NCBI GenBank assembly: GCA_958510825.1
Contig: OY294051.1
Coordinates: forward strand, 34,410,393 to 34,474,392
Direction: 5' to 3'
Source: Brachypterus glaber
Lineage: Eukaryota > Arthropoda > Insecta > Coleoptera > Kateretidae
DNA: 64,000 bases
Each line of letters begins with the position of its first letter. The first letter of the stretch is position 1. The position numbers and the translations under genes were made by a program. The notes below the pieces were generated by a model, which saw only the letters and a list, made by a program, of their open reading frames with translations, searched no databases and was not told where the DNA came from. Shown one piece after another: positions 23,296-34,707 of the stretch.

Positions 23296-23799
23296 TTGAC
23301 CGAAATTGAAGTAAACTTTTCAAATTTAATTCCTGAAAGGTTCAAGGGTACCATAATTGAAAAATTCTCACCAGTTCGACAGATAATTATGGGCCATTTA
23401 TATTCCGCTATTATCAGATGTTTTGGCGGTTTCCAATACGGGATGATGCGGAAGTATTTGCAAGTTTCTTTTTATACAGGTAATCCATATCTTGTTATAC
23501 ACCTCGAAGTAGAATTCGTACCCCGTGCACACCCTTGCATACCTTTTTCTCAACTAAATTACGACGCTACTGGCATCCATGCGCGCCTCGAGGGGGGCAG
23601 GTGGGGGGCATCGCGCCCTCTGGATTTCAAATATATATTATTTTGTTTTGTTTTAAAGAATTTAGTTTGGTCATACAGATTTCTAAAAAAATTTCCTGCG
23701 GCGCTGGAAATGGTTACGGAATTAAAATATACTTGCCTGCGGAACAATAACATTATTACCGAGCCGCGTCCGAGTGCCGGCTATAGTCTGATGTTATAA
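23296..23799 (+). other. 167-codon open frame, not recognised
   Basis: The frame opens at TTG and is long for this AT-rich DNA. The first 60 residues (for example FSNLIPERFKGT and FGGFQYGMMRKY) look protein-like, but I recognise no family. A gtaatcc at 23480 could be a splice donor. From about 23540 it runs into a GC-rich scrap (cgcctcgaggggggcag) whose translation is unconvincing. A single exon or an old transposon fragment is possible. A perfect small palindrome, gtcactgacttgtcagtgac, lies upstream at 23231. Confidence 0.2.
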
Positions 23800-24267
23800 T
23801 ATTAATTAATAGATTTTATAAAATAAATGCATATGAAAATTTAAAAAGTACTATACTATAGGATTTAAAAAAAATGCCAGCGGCGCTAAATGTTGTATCG
23901 AACATGGTGATTCCATTCAATCGTTTCATATTAACCCCCCGTGAAAAAAGACTGCCCCTTTTTGGGAATTTAACAAAAACTTTTTGTTGATAAAGTTTTA
24001 TGCCGAATATATATGCTTGATTTGGTCTATCAAAAATCCGGCGATACCCTAGCTAAACCCAGAACGATTGATCCCGATTGCATGTGAGACTAGTCCAGCA
24101 AAAACTAATTTTACTTTGAAGTGTATACTAAACGGACGGATAATCTGTATATATTATATGAATTCATGTATTAAACAGTTAAAGAAAGTAAGGCATATAC
24201 AATGTATTATACATTAATAAAAAAAAAAATAAATCATCTTTAAAATATTACGCCTTGAAAAGATTTT

Positions 24268-24456
24268 TTCTCGAAAACAGTAGAGTATTAGAGTATTAGA
24301 ACAAGAGTACCTTTTTTATGTATTTTGACCTGTGAAATCATATTCCAAAAAAAATACAAAAAAGTTACACAGAAAAAAGTTTGGGGCAAAAAACTAATAA
24401 GACCCCCCAGTTTACACCCCTGTTTAAAATAAGTACATGAATATAGCATACGAAGA
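24268..24456. repeat. Dispersed repeat H, copy 2
   Basis: It matches 1400-1597. It continues after 24540 into ttatagg-aacattttttcatatttt and catcctgtatg near 24660, a style also seen at the ends of the foldback at 27171-27856. Confidence 0.7.
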
Positions 24457-24669
24457 TAGGTTAGTTTACATTCAAAACCTCGTTGCTGTATCTCAAAACC
24501 TTTCTGAGTTATTAAATAAAAACCGAATTTTTTAGCCACTTTCAAAGGGGCTTAGCTACCTTACGACGCATTTTTAGACATGTTTATAGGAACATTTTTT
24601 CATATTTTCCTATGTAGAATCACCCCTAAAATTAATGACATCATTTATTGGACATCCTGTATGTTATCT

Positions 24670-25075
24670 AGACGTAATAAGAAATCTTGAAGACTTTTAT
24701 ATTTTTTACTACCTATATGGTTGAACGATTTTTTATCTATGACTTTACGAGTTTTTTCGATTTTTTTGCTAGATAATAATATGATGGTTGATGCCATAAG
24801 GCTTCTGTAAAAATATAATAAATTTGATTTTTTTCCTTTATTTTTTTTATATAGATCGTAAAGTTATCTAATTAAGGATACATGAAAGATTTTGCTTAAC
24901 TGAGAAAACTTAGGTTTAAATATTATAACGCACTTAGAATGTGTTATTGTATAAATCCTCCTGGATTTTGTACATATGGAACGCTAAGCAACTTCAGGTA
25001 TTAAATACAAGTTTTTACAGTAAAACATAACTTTGTGCTGTTATTGTTACTGTCGAAGTTTGTATTAAATAACTA
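24670..25075. other. Intergenic, nothing recognised
   Basis: AT-rich sequence without repeats or frames I can support. Confidence 0.5.
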
Positions 25076-25120
25076 AATATCAACAGCGCGCGTGAAAAGT
25101 ACGAAATACGTTAAGTAATA

Positions 25121-25393
25121 GGTAAGTTGAGTGGCCAAGAATGTACGAAGCAAAATATTTGAAGGGGATAGGGAAATCTCAACGCGTACAGTAGTAGGAA
25201 TAGGAGTCGTTTCGGTGATCGTCGCAGTCTGCAAAACAAACCTTTGCGCATCTAATTTGAACACGGCCAATGAGGGGCACGGGCGTTGAGATTCCCTATC
25301 CCCTTCAAATATTTTGCTTCGTTCATTCTTGGGCACTCAACTTAACTACCATCCAAAGCGTTCCATACTTTTGACGGACACTGTACATGTAAA
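25121..25393. mobile_element. Mariner-type inverted-repeat element
   Basis: Arms of about 65 bp at 25121-25185 and 25285-25350 share gtaagttgagtg, caagaatg, gaagcaaaatatttgaag and gggatagg. The right side extends to ccatacttttgacggacactg followed by TA, a typical Tc1/mariner terminus. The left outer end is missing. The 87-codon reverse-strand frame across it is not a gene. Confidence 0.7.
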
Positions 25394-25548
25394 ATACTAA
25401 TATTTAATACGGAAAAAAATTCTTAGTACCGATGGATCTGGGTATGACTTGAGAAAAGAGATATTTTATGTTCTATTCTATTCTATATTAGTTATTGGCT
25501 TTTTCTTTCGTATAATTGGCCATCTCACGATATAAATAAAAAAATCTT

Positions 25549-25677
25549 CACGTGGGGAAGACGAATCTCATATCGAGGGCTTCATAACATAGGAGGCTTA
25601 TCAACCGTATTAATATACAGAAGATACGCCCCTATGTTATGATGCCCTCGATATGTATAATGCTTCTCCCACGTTTC
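25549..25677. repeat. Hairpin element with arms of about 45 bp
   Basis: cgtggggaag, atatcgagggc and cataacatagg on the left are answered by cctatgttatgatgccctcgat and cttctcccacg on the right. The loop is about 35 bases. Confidence 0.8.
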
Positions 25678-25879
25678 GATTCTTCGATACTATTAAAAAC
25701 CCTGTCCAGATTAAATAACAGTTATAAAAAATCAAATCCTGGGAAAATTTATGATAGCAAAGTTGTTGCTGGTCAGCAATATTGACTCCGCCTAAACGGT
25801 CTTTCCGTAGTGAAAACTCACCAAAGACTGATATTTTATGTTAACGATGTGTCCTAATCTTTAACTTAAATTAGAATAC

Positions 25880-26475
25880 CTATTATGCTTTAATTTGACG
25901 CTCGGATAATGCCGGGTAAGCCGGATAATTAAGATAAATCTAATCATTTCAACGCAATTTCACTTAAAAATGGCTTAATTTGGTTCAGCTACCAACCAAA
26001 TTTTTAGAGAAATATCGGATAACTCGGATAAGCCGGATAACTTGATTAAGGGGTCACTAAAATATTACGGCACAATGAAAATCTTTTAAATACCGCTAAA
26101 CTTGATTCTCTGGACCTGTAATATTAAAATACCAAGAGAAAATGATAAATTTTGTGATTTTACCATAAGGCGTTATTTGATTATTACTTAACGCTTAAAG
26201 TTTTACAAGATTTTCTTTATTTTTTTGTTTAAAATAAGGTTATTTGGACTCTTGGGCGCTGAAATAAAAATATTAATTTTATTTTTTAGAAATTTATCTT
26301 TAAGATAATGACGGCAAAACGCTCCAGCTGTGAATTGTGACGTCAGCAGCTTGCCGACATGGAAGGACAATTATAATTTAGCTTAGATGACGTTACAAAT
26401 CTACAAGTTCTGTGTCTCTAAAAAGTAACAAATAAAAACTTATCGCAAAAAAAATTAACCGACTTCTATGTAATG
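25880..26475 (-). mobile_element. TTAACCGACTTC element, truncated inverted copy
   Basis: The reverse complement follows 35455-36130: the outer ttaaccgacttc lies at 26456-26467, then ttgtgacgtca, gcgcccaagagtcca, taacgccttatggtaaaat and ttaatcaagttatccggctta, ending in gcccggcatta. It lacks the MITE found in the other copy at the equivalent of 26050, so it is an empty-site reference. Confidence 0.75.
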
Positions 26476-27170
26476 TAAGTAAAAAATAAGAAATACTTTA
26501 GTCGGTGCCAATTTCACAGCAGACAATAATAAAATAATAAAAAATAATTGTTAGTAATTAATTTAGGAAAATAAAAAATTGAAAGAGCAGTTTTGTACAA
26601 AGTTCCAAAATGAATAAAACTGTCCAGTTTCCAGAACTGGAACCCTTTACCTGAAAATGCCTAAGATTTAAATCTTATAAAATTATTATTAAATACTTAT
26701 ATTTTCTTAAGAAGGTCTACCTCCAGAATAACAATTGAAAAAGAAAAAGTAGCAAACTTTTACTAAACTTTTTCTTTTAAACGACACAACTTATGCTTCT
26801 CTCTTTTTCTTTTCTCGTACAACCTTACAATACAAATCAAAAAGTCATTATGTTAATTTTATTGTTCGAGATGTTTTTAAGACTGATTTATAGAACGGCT
26901 GTATTTATAGCACTCTAATGGGTTTTTTAAAGACGAATGGGTACCGTCTCTCCCCGTTATTAGAGCGTGTAAAAAACATTCATGTTTTTTTCATATAATG
27001 GGGTATAATAAGATTCGGAAATGTATACTGTTTGTGTAGGAAATGATTATGTTTTCACGGATAAGTTGTATTAACTTCTGGCTTTAATATTTGTATCACG
27101 TAAAAGGGTTTGGTTCGAATAAAACAAATTATATTAGGTTTTTAGGAAACTTAAATGAATGAAAACCATT
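26476..27170. other. Intergenic, one arm of a palindromic block
   Basis: 26480-26525 (aaaaataagaaat, agtcggtgccaatttcacag) is one arm of the block at 5985 and 35260. The rest shows nothing supportable. Confidence 0.45.
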
Positions 27171-27856
27171 ATACAGGGTTATTCAGAAATAAGTTCGAGA
27201 AATTTAAGAGGTTATTCTACGTCAAAAAATATGAAAAAAAGTTCCTACAAAGGTTGGTCCGGAAATGAGTCCTAAGGGAGCTACGGCTCTTTAAAATTCA
27301 ATAAATTAAAAATTAAAAATAAGGTTTTTAATTAATAACTGTTGTACCCTTTAGGCAAGATCGACAAGCTTTTGCATGTGTACTAGTATTAATAAGGGCA
27401 ATAAGTTTATTTTTTTTTTTTTTTGAATTTATTAGGCTTAGCACATTTTTGCCCCAAACTTTTTTATGTATACATTTTTTGAATTTTTTGTAATAAATAT
27501 AGATTACTTCAGTAAAAATACATAAAAAGTGTCATATAGTAAAACACTGTAGGAGCAAGCGTTTAAAAAAAATGCATTTAAGAGGAAGTAACATTTTGTG
27601 CCACTTTTTAAAAGGTTATAACTCGTTTAATATTAAATTTAGGTGTTTTGATGAAGAATACTTTTTGCTTAGTTTTAAATGAAGAATCGCTCTGCAGTAT
27701 TAAAATTTTATTGGTGCTTTTTTTGTTCCCCATTCAATATATCCATCTTCGAAGGGCCGCAGCTCCCCTAGGGCTCATTTCCGGACCAAACTTTTTTTCA
27801 TATTTTTTAACGTAGAATTTAAATTTCAAGAACCTATTTCTGAATAATCCTGTATA
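27171..27856. mobile_element. Foldback element with arms of about 110 bp
   Basis: The ends are atacagggttattcagaaat and its near complement attctgaata-tcctgtat. The arms share ttctacgt-aaaaaatatg, tggtccggaaatgag and ggagct-cggc. The centre is unique apart from tattaataagggcaat, shared with 20400. Pieces of its ends recur at 1400, 24268 and 52800, marking a widespread family in this genome. Confidence 0.8.
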
Positions 27857-27859
27857 TTT

Positions 27860-28370
27860 GTACAGAGTATTTAATATACTAATTTCTTGTAAAAAAAATT
27901 ATTAAATGAACTTTAAACAAAATATTAATGTTTTTAAAATTAGTTAAATATGTATATATCAAGTAACTTGCTTGAAACAAGTGTCTGAAACTATTATCAT
28001 TAATGCCTAGTATTATGATTGTTTTCTATGTGTGTACAAGGCATATTGAGTATTTATGTCGAAAGATGTTTTGATAGCTTAAAATTTTAATTTGCCCTCC
28101 CAGATCTAAAATATTATGAAAACATAATATATTTGTAAATACCCCTTCTATATTTAATGTTTCCTAAATACTGATTCCCTGCAATATGATATAACCAATT
28201 TTGTTGGGATCATGAGGTTTCAAACATAACAGGAAATAACACATTTTTTAGGACTTTCAATCAAAATCTTTCAATTTCATCATATATGAGTATTTTTGAA
28301 GATAAAATACGGTTTTAGTGTGTTCGATTTTGCCCAATGTTCTATATCGCTTTATCAAACAAAATAACCT
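27860..28370. other. Intergenic, nothing recognised
   Basis: AT-rich sequence without supportable features. Confidence 0.5.
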
Positions 28371-28373
28371 TAA

Positions 28374-28609
28374 GGGAACGTTCAAGTATTACGTAACGCA
28401 AATTGTACCAAAATTCATACACTTCGTACCCCGGTTCCCGCGTTATTAAAGAATGTAGAGATTTTATATTTTGGCTACCCCCCCTAACACACCCCCTGTT
28501 TGGGGGGTAGCCAAAACATGAAATCTATACATCCTTTAATAATGCGAGAAACGGGATAAGTGTCTACATTTTGGTACAATCTGTGTTACGTAATACTTTA
28601 ACGTTTCCT
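28374..28609. mobile_element. MITE P, PIF/Harbinger-like, copy 1
   Basis: The ends GGGAACGTTCAAGTATTACG and cgtaatactttaacgtttcc carry TAA immediately outside both. The arms continue through aaattgtaccaaaa and its complement. The core contains a ggggggtagcc palindrome. The 3-bp TWA duplication and G-rich terminus fit PIF/Harbinger. Copies are at 35860-36021 and, half, at 61102-61230. Confidence 0.8.
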
Positions 28610-28944
28610 AAGGTAGTTTACAGAATAATTTACACGAATAGTCCAGACAATTAACGAGGAATGATATTTTAAAGGGTAGTAGTGGATGGTAACAGAACAC
28701 TTCTGTTTGTTTTTCACCGGATGATTTGCGTAAGGTGGCCACTATCTTGAATTTTAGGGGTGAGTGCGGTTATCTCGCTAAATATGCATCTTACGATAAA
28801 AATGCATATTGCCAATTTTTTTAAGTAGGTAATTTGCAACAACTTTTTTTTTGATCATTTTTTTAATATTTTAAGCTTTCACGGCCATTAAGATATAAAG
28901 AACTTTCACTTTCGGGTTTAGACCGTGTTAATGGATTTTCACTT

Positions 28945-28985
28945 TCCGACGTTTCGTCTCTTACTACTAGAGACATCTTCAGGGA
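28945..28985 (-). ncRNA. Hammerhead-ribozyme-like motif of the PLE (core intact)
   Basis: On the reverse strand: stem I TCC/GGA, core CTGAAGA, an extra T, stem II GTCTC/GAGAC, GAAA, the self-complementary ACGT as stem III, and C as cleavage nucleotide. PLEs are known to carry minimal type I hammerheads at this position. The extra base between core and stem II is a caveat. The sister copy at 29762-29802 reads CTAAAGA, losing the essential G. Confidence 0.5.
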
Positions 28986-29025
28986 TTAATCTGAAACTAA
29001 GTTTCGAATCAACTTGTGTCACTAT

Positions 29026-29484
29026 TTATGACGAGTTGTGGTTATTCACCCGTGACGAGGTTTTTCCTATCAAAGACTTCCATATTGCAGGTAAGTGGTA
29101 ACCAGTGTCCCGATTGATATTGTTAGGATGCTTGATGATTTCTATCGATTCCCGTATCTTCCTTGGCATTTTTCTGTTTTCTGTTAATATTTGTTTTGTT
29201 TCAGACAAATTGATTTTATGACCTGTTTCATGTACATGTTCGGCTACTGCCGATAAGGAAATTTGTTTCTTTCTTATATTGCGCTCATGCTCTTGAAGTC
29301 TTGTAGAAATTTTTCTCTTAGTTTCACCTATGTAAACCGTACCACAGGAGCAGGGTATTTTATATACGCCTTCTGAACTCAGGGGTATTTTGTCTTTTGT
29401 TGAAGTCAAACATTGACCTAATTTACTAAGAGAAAAATTTCTACAAGACTTCAAGAGCATGAGCGCAATATAAGAAAGAAACAA
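29026..29484 (-). pseudogene. PLE GIY-YIG endonuclease domain fragment
   Basis: The open frame of about 150 codons encodes the C-terminal GIY-YIG nuclease domain of a Penelope-like polyprotein. This domain nicks target DNA during insertion. Seen: GVYKIPCSCGTVYIGET (GIY and YIG motifs), then TRLQEHERN with the conserved Arg and a following AEHVHETGH, and a basic tail ending RVNNHNSS. The first 20 or so residues come from the inverted sister fragment across the junction, so the N-terminal part is artefactual. The reverse transcriptase is absent. It reads open but cannot move alone. Confidence 0.88.
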
Positions 29485-29721
29485 ATTTCCTTATCGGCAG
29501 TAGCCGAACATGTACATGAAACAGGTCATAAAATCAATTTGTCTGAAACAAAACAAATATTAACAGAAAACAGAAAAATGCCAAGGAAGATACGGGAATC
29601 GATAGAAATCATCAAGCATCCTAACAATATCAATCGGGACACTGGTTACCACTTACCTGCAATATGGAAGTCTTTGATAGGAAAAACCTCGTCACGGGTG
29701 AATAACCACAACTCGTCATAA
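29422..29721 (+). pseudogene. Second PLE GIY-YIG fragment, inverted sister
   Basis: Beginning in TKRKISTRLQEHERN and ending in RVNNHNSS, it is identical or nearly so to the C-terminal two thirds of the reverse-strand fragment but lacks the GIY and YIG motifs, so it cannot be a nuclease. It is followed by the same terminus, with a mutated ribozyme core (29762-29802). The near-identity suggests both halves arrived together. Confidence 0.85.
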
Positions 29722-30520
29722 ATAGTGACACAAGTTGATTCGAAACTTAGTTTCAGATTAATCCCTAAAGATGTCTCTAGTAGTAAGAGACGAAACGTCG
29801 GAAAGTGAAAATCCATTAACACGGTCTAAACCCGAAAGTGAAAGTTCTTTACATTTTTTTAATGTTTTAATAACAATCGATTTTGGACTTTCTTTGGTAT
29901 GGTTACAATGGGCGCTGAAAGTCGAGTTGCGACCTCTGATTAATAATCTCGACTCTCGACTCTTGTCATGCCTTTTTTTAATTACACTTTTATATTGACT
30001 TTTTTCTCTAAATTAAGACAAACAAGACGAGAAATCTTGACTTTTTGATTTTCTTGTAACCCTAGTGTAAAAAAATGTGTATTTCAATACTTATAATTTT
30101 AGAATTCTAGAATATAAAAGTAAGAAGTAAAGTTGTGTCATGTTACATGACATGACTCATGTGTCTTTAATTTAAGCACTGCATTGCAAAAATTATAGTT
30201 CGATAGCTGGTGACCATTTTTATTTAATTATTTGCACCCGGCTGTATTTTATATGTGTTTTAAGACATATATAAAAAGTACATTCAAATTAAGCTATTTT
30301 CAAATTGCTAGACTCCGGATCCGGTTTCTTTGGGTTCCAGAAGCTCCAAAAGCTGTGGCAATGACCTACCAAAAAATCTATTTTTAACTTGCCGAGTCAT
30401 ATACATTTCATTTAATACATTCAGATTAAAGTATTTTCATAGTTTACATAATAATTCTGGGGCCTAGGGTGAGAACAGTCTTTAAAAAGTGCCTTTAAAA
30501 TATGTGATACCTAATTTTTT

Positions 30521-31126
30521 TTTTATTCTTTATAAATGTCAATGTCAATGTAACATGTTTCGTGAATACTTTTACAATTTTTTTACAATTTTTTACCTAA
30601 AACTACGTAATTTAATTTATTCTGTTGTTTGTGGGTGCAATTCCAGCTCGCGTCCGTAACATTTGTTACACGTGCACCCGGGGTAACTCTAAAGAGCTGG
30701 AAACATTTGGCAGCCAGACTATCCTCCTGGAACTCCTGGCTTTTTGATTAATGGTAAACTCTATGGATTGAAATCGAGATAATCCTTTTCCTACGAGAAA
30801 TATTGGTAAAACAATTCGAATTATTCAATTAAATGTTGAGGGTATATGTAAAGCTAAGTGTCAATATTTGTCAAAAATTTTAAAAGAAAATGATGTAGAT
30901 CTTCTTCTTATTCAAGAGTCTCATGTAGAAAACGAAGAACAAGCAAGGTCAAGAGCTTCTATCAAGGAAACTCTGAAGATCTACTTCACCTTAATGAAAA
31001 TGTTTTGGAATGGATAAGAAACTTAGACATTTGTTTATGATTTACACTATTTTTACATATTTACCGTTATCTTATAATTTTTATTATTATTTTTAATATT
31101 AATTGTGCCATACGATAAATAAATAA
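30521..31126 (+). mobile_element. Internally deleted non-LTR retrotransposon with 14-bp target duplication
   Basis: The identical 14-mer atacctaatttttt is found at 30507-30520 and 31127-31140, and the 3' end before it is taaataaataa. Between them are a 5' leader, the start of an endonuclease frame, a jump to the last codons of the polyprotein, and a 3' UTR. The internal deletion removes most of the endonuclease and all of the reverse transcriptase. The flanks show it moved as this short form, presumably using machinery of a full-length LINE. Confidence 0.85.
30790..31040 (+). pseudogene. LINE endonuclease start fused to polyprotein C-terminus
   Basis: The frame from about 30791 reads TRNIGKTIRIIQLNVEGIC, then LSKILKENDVDLLLIQESHV. 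This is the N-terminal block of an apurinic-type LINE endonuclease: Q-L-N in the first strand, then the D-x-L-L-I-Q-E motif with its catalytic Glu. After RSRAS the downstream codons in another frame, HLNENVLEWIRNLDICL and TGA at 31038-31040, look like a LINE polyprotein C-terminus. The two are out of frame, so no fusion protein is made. Clade is uncertain (Jockey/R1/I group). Confidence 0.72.
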
Positions 31127-31503
31127 ATACCTAATTTTTTAAAGAAATGGGAATTTATGAAATCATATTTTGATTAAATGAACATTGAGACTTTTTAGTG
31201 TTGACATATATCAGATAAAGTTTTTAAAGTCTTTTTTGTAACTCTTAGCCTAGTGAATAATTGTGAAAAACTGTGAAAATAGACTAATCTAAATGTAATA
31301 GGTGTAATTTGTTTGACTCGGTAAGTTAAAAATATATTTTTCGGGGACCCCATTTCCCACCTTCTTTTAGCATCCAAAGGAAACCGATCCAGGACCTGGC
31401 AATTTGTAAATAGCTTAATTTCAATATACTTTAAGATATATATAAAATACAGCTGGGAGCAAATAATGAAATAAAAATGGTCAACAGCTATTAGACTATT
31501 ACA

Positions 31504-31905
31504 CGTATCATAAAATTTTATTTTAAAATTTTACAGTTACATAAATTCCATATTTAAAATTTTTAATAGCGCACATGTACCTATTAATTAAATTAAAAAA
31601 TTAATAAAAAAGTTTGGCAGCTTTTTTCTTTATAGTGCGATTTTTTTTCATTTAATTCCCACATCTGGGAACGATTCCCAGATTTTAATTAACTTATATC
31701 CATTGATCAGATTTAATTAATTAAAAACATTCGTGGATACTTTTCTAATTAAAAATGCATCGACTTTCAATTTTTTTTTCCTTTTTTCCGTTTTTTATTG
31801 GTAACACACACGGTAGTTTTGAATGAGATTTATGACCGACAGAAGTGACAATCTAAATTGAGACAATAGGACGTCTGATGATTACCAATCTGCATTACAC
31901 AAAAA
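31504..31905. other. Intergenic, nothing recognised
   Basis: Contains a small acatctgggaacgattcccagat palindrome-like phrase near 31660. Otherwise featureless. Confidence 0.45.
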
Positions 31906-31909
31906 TACA

Positions 31910-32130
31910 CTGTAAAAACTAAACTGAATATTCAATTACAAATGGATAGGAAATAGGAAGTTATTATCCGATACAATTGTACTTTAATTTTTGTTAAAAA
32001 CATGCAACATTTCATGTCCTTCCTTAAATATTAAAGTACAGGACTTTAGAACTATAGACTTTTTAACAAAAATTAAAGTACATTTGCATAAGATCATAAC
32101 TTCCTATCCGTTTGTAACTAAATATTGAGT
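31910..32130. mobile_element. MITE G, copy 1
   Basis: Arms: attacaaatggataggaa, aggaagttat, gtactttaatttttgtt against aacaaaaattaaagtac, ataacttcctatcc, gtttgtaact. The left end is TA-CACTGTAAAAACTAAAC. Two more copies lie fused at 43060-43708, the last with the end AACAGTG-TA. It is a TA-flanked mariner-like MITE. Confidence 0.75.
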
Positions 32131-33078
32131 GAAATGTTTACATTTTTGTTGTATCTTTCAATCAAAACTTAATGTCAATAAGTTAGACCATTATGAAGCG
32201 TGAAATATTCTAAAAATTCCCTTTAAAAGGGTTGTAGCTCCCTTAAAAGACAGTTCTTAGTTTTTTTCTCACTTTAAATTATTTTTTTAAGTAATAAACA
32301 TACAACAAATGCGAATGAACCTGATTTTATGTTATGCAGATATCCTCAACAACACCCTCAAAAACCCTAAACTCGGGATGACGAAATGGGGATAGGATAC
32401 ACCACGCCCCCAACTTATCTTCAGTTGAGAAAATTCACTTTCCAGTCTTCTAAACGGTTGGGTAATTTGAAATCTTGGGTAAAAAAACTGTGAAAATCGC
32501 TTTCATAGGTAAAAAGTTTTGAAAATCTCAATATTAAGTTGTTAATTTGGGTTTGTCTCAAAAATAATTCTAGCGGTATACTGCCTTAAAATATTACGAA
32601 CTAAGCATAAATGGATTTATATTTTCATTAAATCTCATTTAAGACAACCGTGCAGAGAAGATTCAACTGAAAAGTTGACTTTTTTTCAGGTTTTTCAGGT
32701 CTGAAAACTTATTGCCTTAATTTACTTCTCGTAACACGTTTTTATTGATCCTGTAAGTCAAGCCTTATTTTATTTGAGTATCTGCAATTTCAGGATTTGT
32801 TAATTAAATTAGAATTTAATTCAGAATGATTTTTGCATTACACAAGAAATCACGTAAATTGCTTGACGTAAAAGAATCACGTACTTTTTGTTACAAATAG
32901 GTATACAAACAAGACCGTAGCGAAGAAGATTTTGTGGAGGGGGGAGAAGGTCAATAATTACAACTTTTTTTAGCCTAAAATTTATTTATTTATTTATTTA
33001 TTCAAATCTACGTTAATATAAAACATTTTTTCTTATATCTATTACATTTTTCCAAATAGATTAATCACTTAAATTACA
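32131..33078. other. Intergenic; short TTTA array
   Basis: (TTTA)n at about 32982-33003. No gene or further repeat is recognised. Confidence 0.45.
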
Positions 33079-33080
33079 TA

Positions 33081-33803
33081 CAGAGCGGTCCAAAAGTCAC
33101 CCCCGCCTTAACTTTTGAACGAGTTTAGATATCGACTTCAAATTTAGAATTCTTAAATAAGACAACTTAAACTATCTTTAAGCATATATTTGATACTTTT
33201 AGCTCTTAAAATGTGGGCAGGGGGGCATGGGGCGACATTTTTTTAAATGGAAAAGTGGGTCGTGTGGTACATCATTTTAAAGCTTATAAAATTCTCCATT
33301 TAACTGTATATTTTTAATTTTTTTAAACATTTTTTTTTTGGGTTTAAAATAGGGTTGAAAATGGGTATTTTTGTCAAAATTTCTCTAAAAAATCCAAACA
33401 ATTTTTTAAAAATGCCTAATTTCATAATGAAAAAAAAGTAAATTATACTTTTAAACTAATTTTAGTTGACATAAATAAAAATTAACAAAAAAAACTTAAA
33501 AATTTATTTTTTTAGCACAAAAAACTGAAAAATCAAAACCTTAAAAAACATATTTAAAATTTTTAAATTTTTTTGGTTATATAGAGAACTTTAAAGGCTT
33601 TAAAATGATGTATCACACGACCCCCCTTTCTATTTAAAAAAAATTCCCCCATGCCCCCCTGCTCACATTTAAGGAGATAAAAGTATCAAATATATGCCTA
33701 AAGATAGTTTAAGTTGTCTTATTTAAGAATTCTAAATTTGAAATCGATATCTCAACAAGTTCAAAAGTTAAGAGGGGGGGGGGGTGACTTTTGGACCGCA
33801 CTT
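33081..33803. mobile_element. Foldback I, gcggtccaaaagtc termini
   Basis: Ends CAGAGCGGTCCAAAAGTCAC and its complement in gtgacttttggaccgcactt, with TA near both ends. Arms of about 220 bp share taacttttgaacgag, atatcgacttcaaattta, aaataagacaacttaaact, tttgatacttttagctc and gcaggggggcatgggg. The centre is A/T-rich. Another single degraded arm is at 20790-20900. It is a non-autonomous mariner-like foldback. Confidence 0.85.
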
Positions 33804-33809
33804 TATATA

Positions 33810-34700
33810 CATATTGCACCTAGGTGTCGAGCACCTGTATGTGCCGTAGCTACATAGAAGGTTATATTGTGTTTACATTTATTTTATAAATTTTATATAT
33901 TATAGAAAAGACTGGTTTTTGTTTTATTATATGGGATTATGATTGATTTTCTAAATATTTTATAAATTGAATATAGTTAATGAAAATGAAACTTTTGCAT
34001 TCTTTGCAGTTTTGACAATTGTAAAATATCAATCATAAGTAAAATTAATTTCAATTAATTTTTCTTTTAATAAATTTCTGATAATTGTGCGGCCAGAAAA
34101 ACAATTCAAGCTACAAAGCTACAAAGAAAAAACAAAAGGAAATGGTCCAAAAATACGGGAAACGTGAAGTCAATTTGATTCTTATTTTATAAACTTCCTC
34201 ATTTTTCCAACCGTCTAGGAAAGGGGGTACCTTTTCATATTTTTTCTTATAATTTTAAAAACAAAATAAAAATATAGTTGTGACACTATCATTTTAAAAC
34301 TTTTGGACTTTAAGAATCAGTTTAAAAGTTATTAAATTAAAGAAAAAGGTTCCCTGCAGAATATATAGATTTTGAAAAACTTTAAAACGTGCGAAACATA
34401 TTGCCAAAGCAGTTATAAAACACCACTTTAAACATACATATATTGCTACACAATGGGTTTTGGGGGTTAGAAAACGTCAACTGGCAAACGATAAATTCCT
34501 TTTTGCTGAGAGTGATACAAAGTTCTGAACTTGAATTGCAAGACCGGGGTTACAATGTGTAATACATAATGTTCTCTTAGCAGGAATATACGAGGGGTTT
34601 TCTAGAAGTACACTAAAAGAAGTACACTAAAAAATCTGGTTCGGTTCAACAGGATTAATAGTTAAATACGGAAAAACTATTTTTCGGGTTACTCCAACCA
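33810..34700. other. Intergenic, nothing recognised
   Basis: AT-rich with a few GC-richer phrases (acctaggtgtcgagcacc near 33822). No gene. Confidence 0.45.
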
Positions 34701-34707
34701 GGAATAT

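Larger units (their letters stand above)
28875..29852. mobile_element. Penelope-like element, two inverted fragments
   Basis: The insertion is flanked by an 18-bp target duplication with one mismatch: a, seven t, aatattttaa at 28857-28874, and the same with g for a at 29853-29870. It holds two 3'-terminal PLE fragments facing away from each other. The reverse-strand fragment is 28875 to about 29428, the plus-strand one about 29429-29852. Each has the C-terminal GIY-YIG coding end followed by about 150 bases of terminus with cgtcggaaagtgaaaatcc. Inverted, truncated arrangements are typical of PLE insertions. No reverse-transcriptase domain is present, so it is non-autonomous. Confidence 0.9.
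28640..29970. mobile_element. Family D foldback interrupted by a PLE
   Basis: 28640-28874 is the left arm (agtccag, gatattttaaagggtagtag, tttaggggtgagtgcgg), continuing at 29853-29970 (taataacaatcga, ggttacaatgggcgc). The stretch between, 28875-29852, is a PLE insertion. The right arm of D is not complete. Confidence 0.75.
30192..31503. mobile_element. Large foldback, split by a LINE-derived insertion
   Basis: Left arm: gatagctggtgaccattttta, ggctgtattttatat, aaattaagctattttcaaattgc, aacttgccgagtca. Right arm: the complements, in reverse order, at 31310-31500 (gactcggtaagtt, gcaatttgtaaatagcttaa, atacagctgggagc, aatggtcaacagctat). The arms are several hundred bases each. A 606-bp retroelement sits near the centre. 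It is non-coding. Confidence 0.8.

Noticed and set aside
29539..29721. Separate 60-residue gene starting at TTG
   Set aside because: It is the internal part of the plus-strand PLE GIY-YIG fragment, which is open from 29422.
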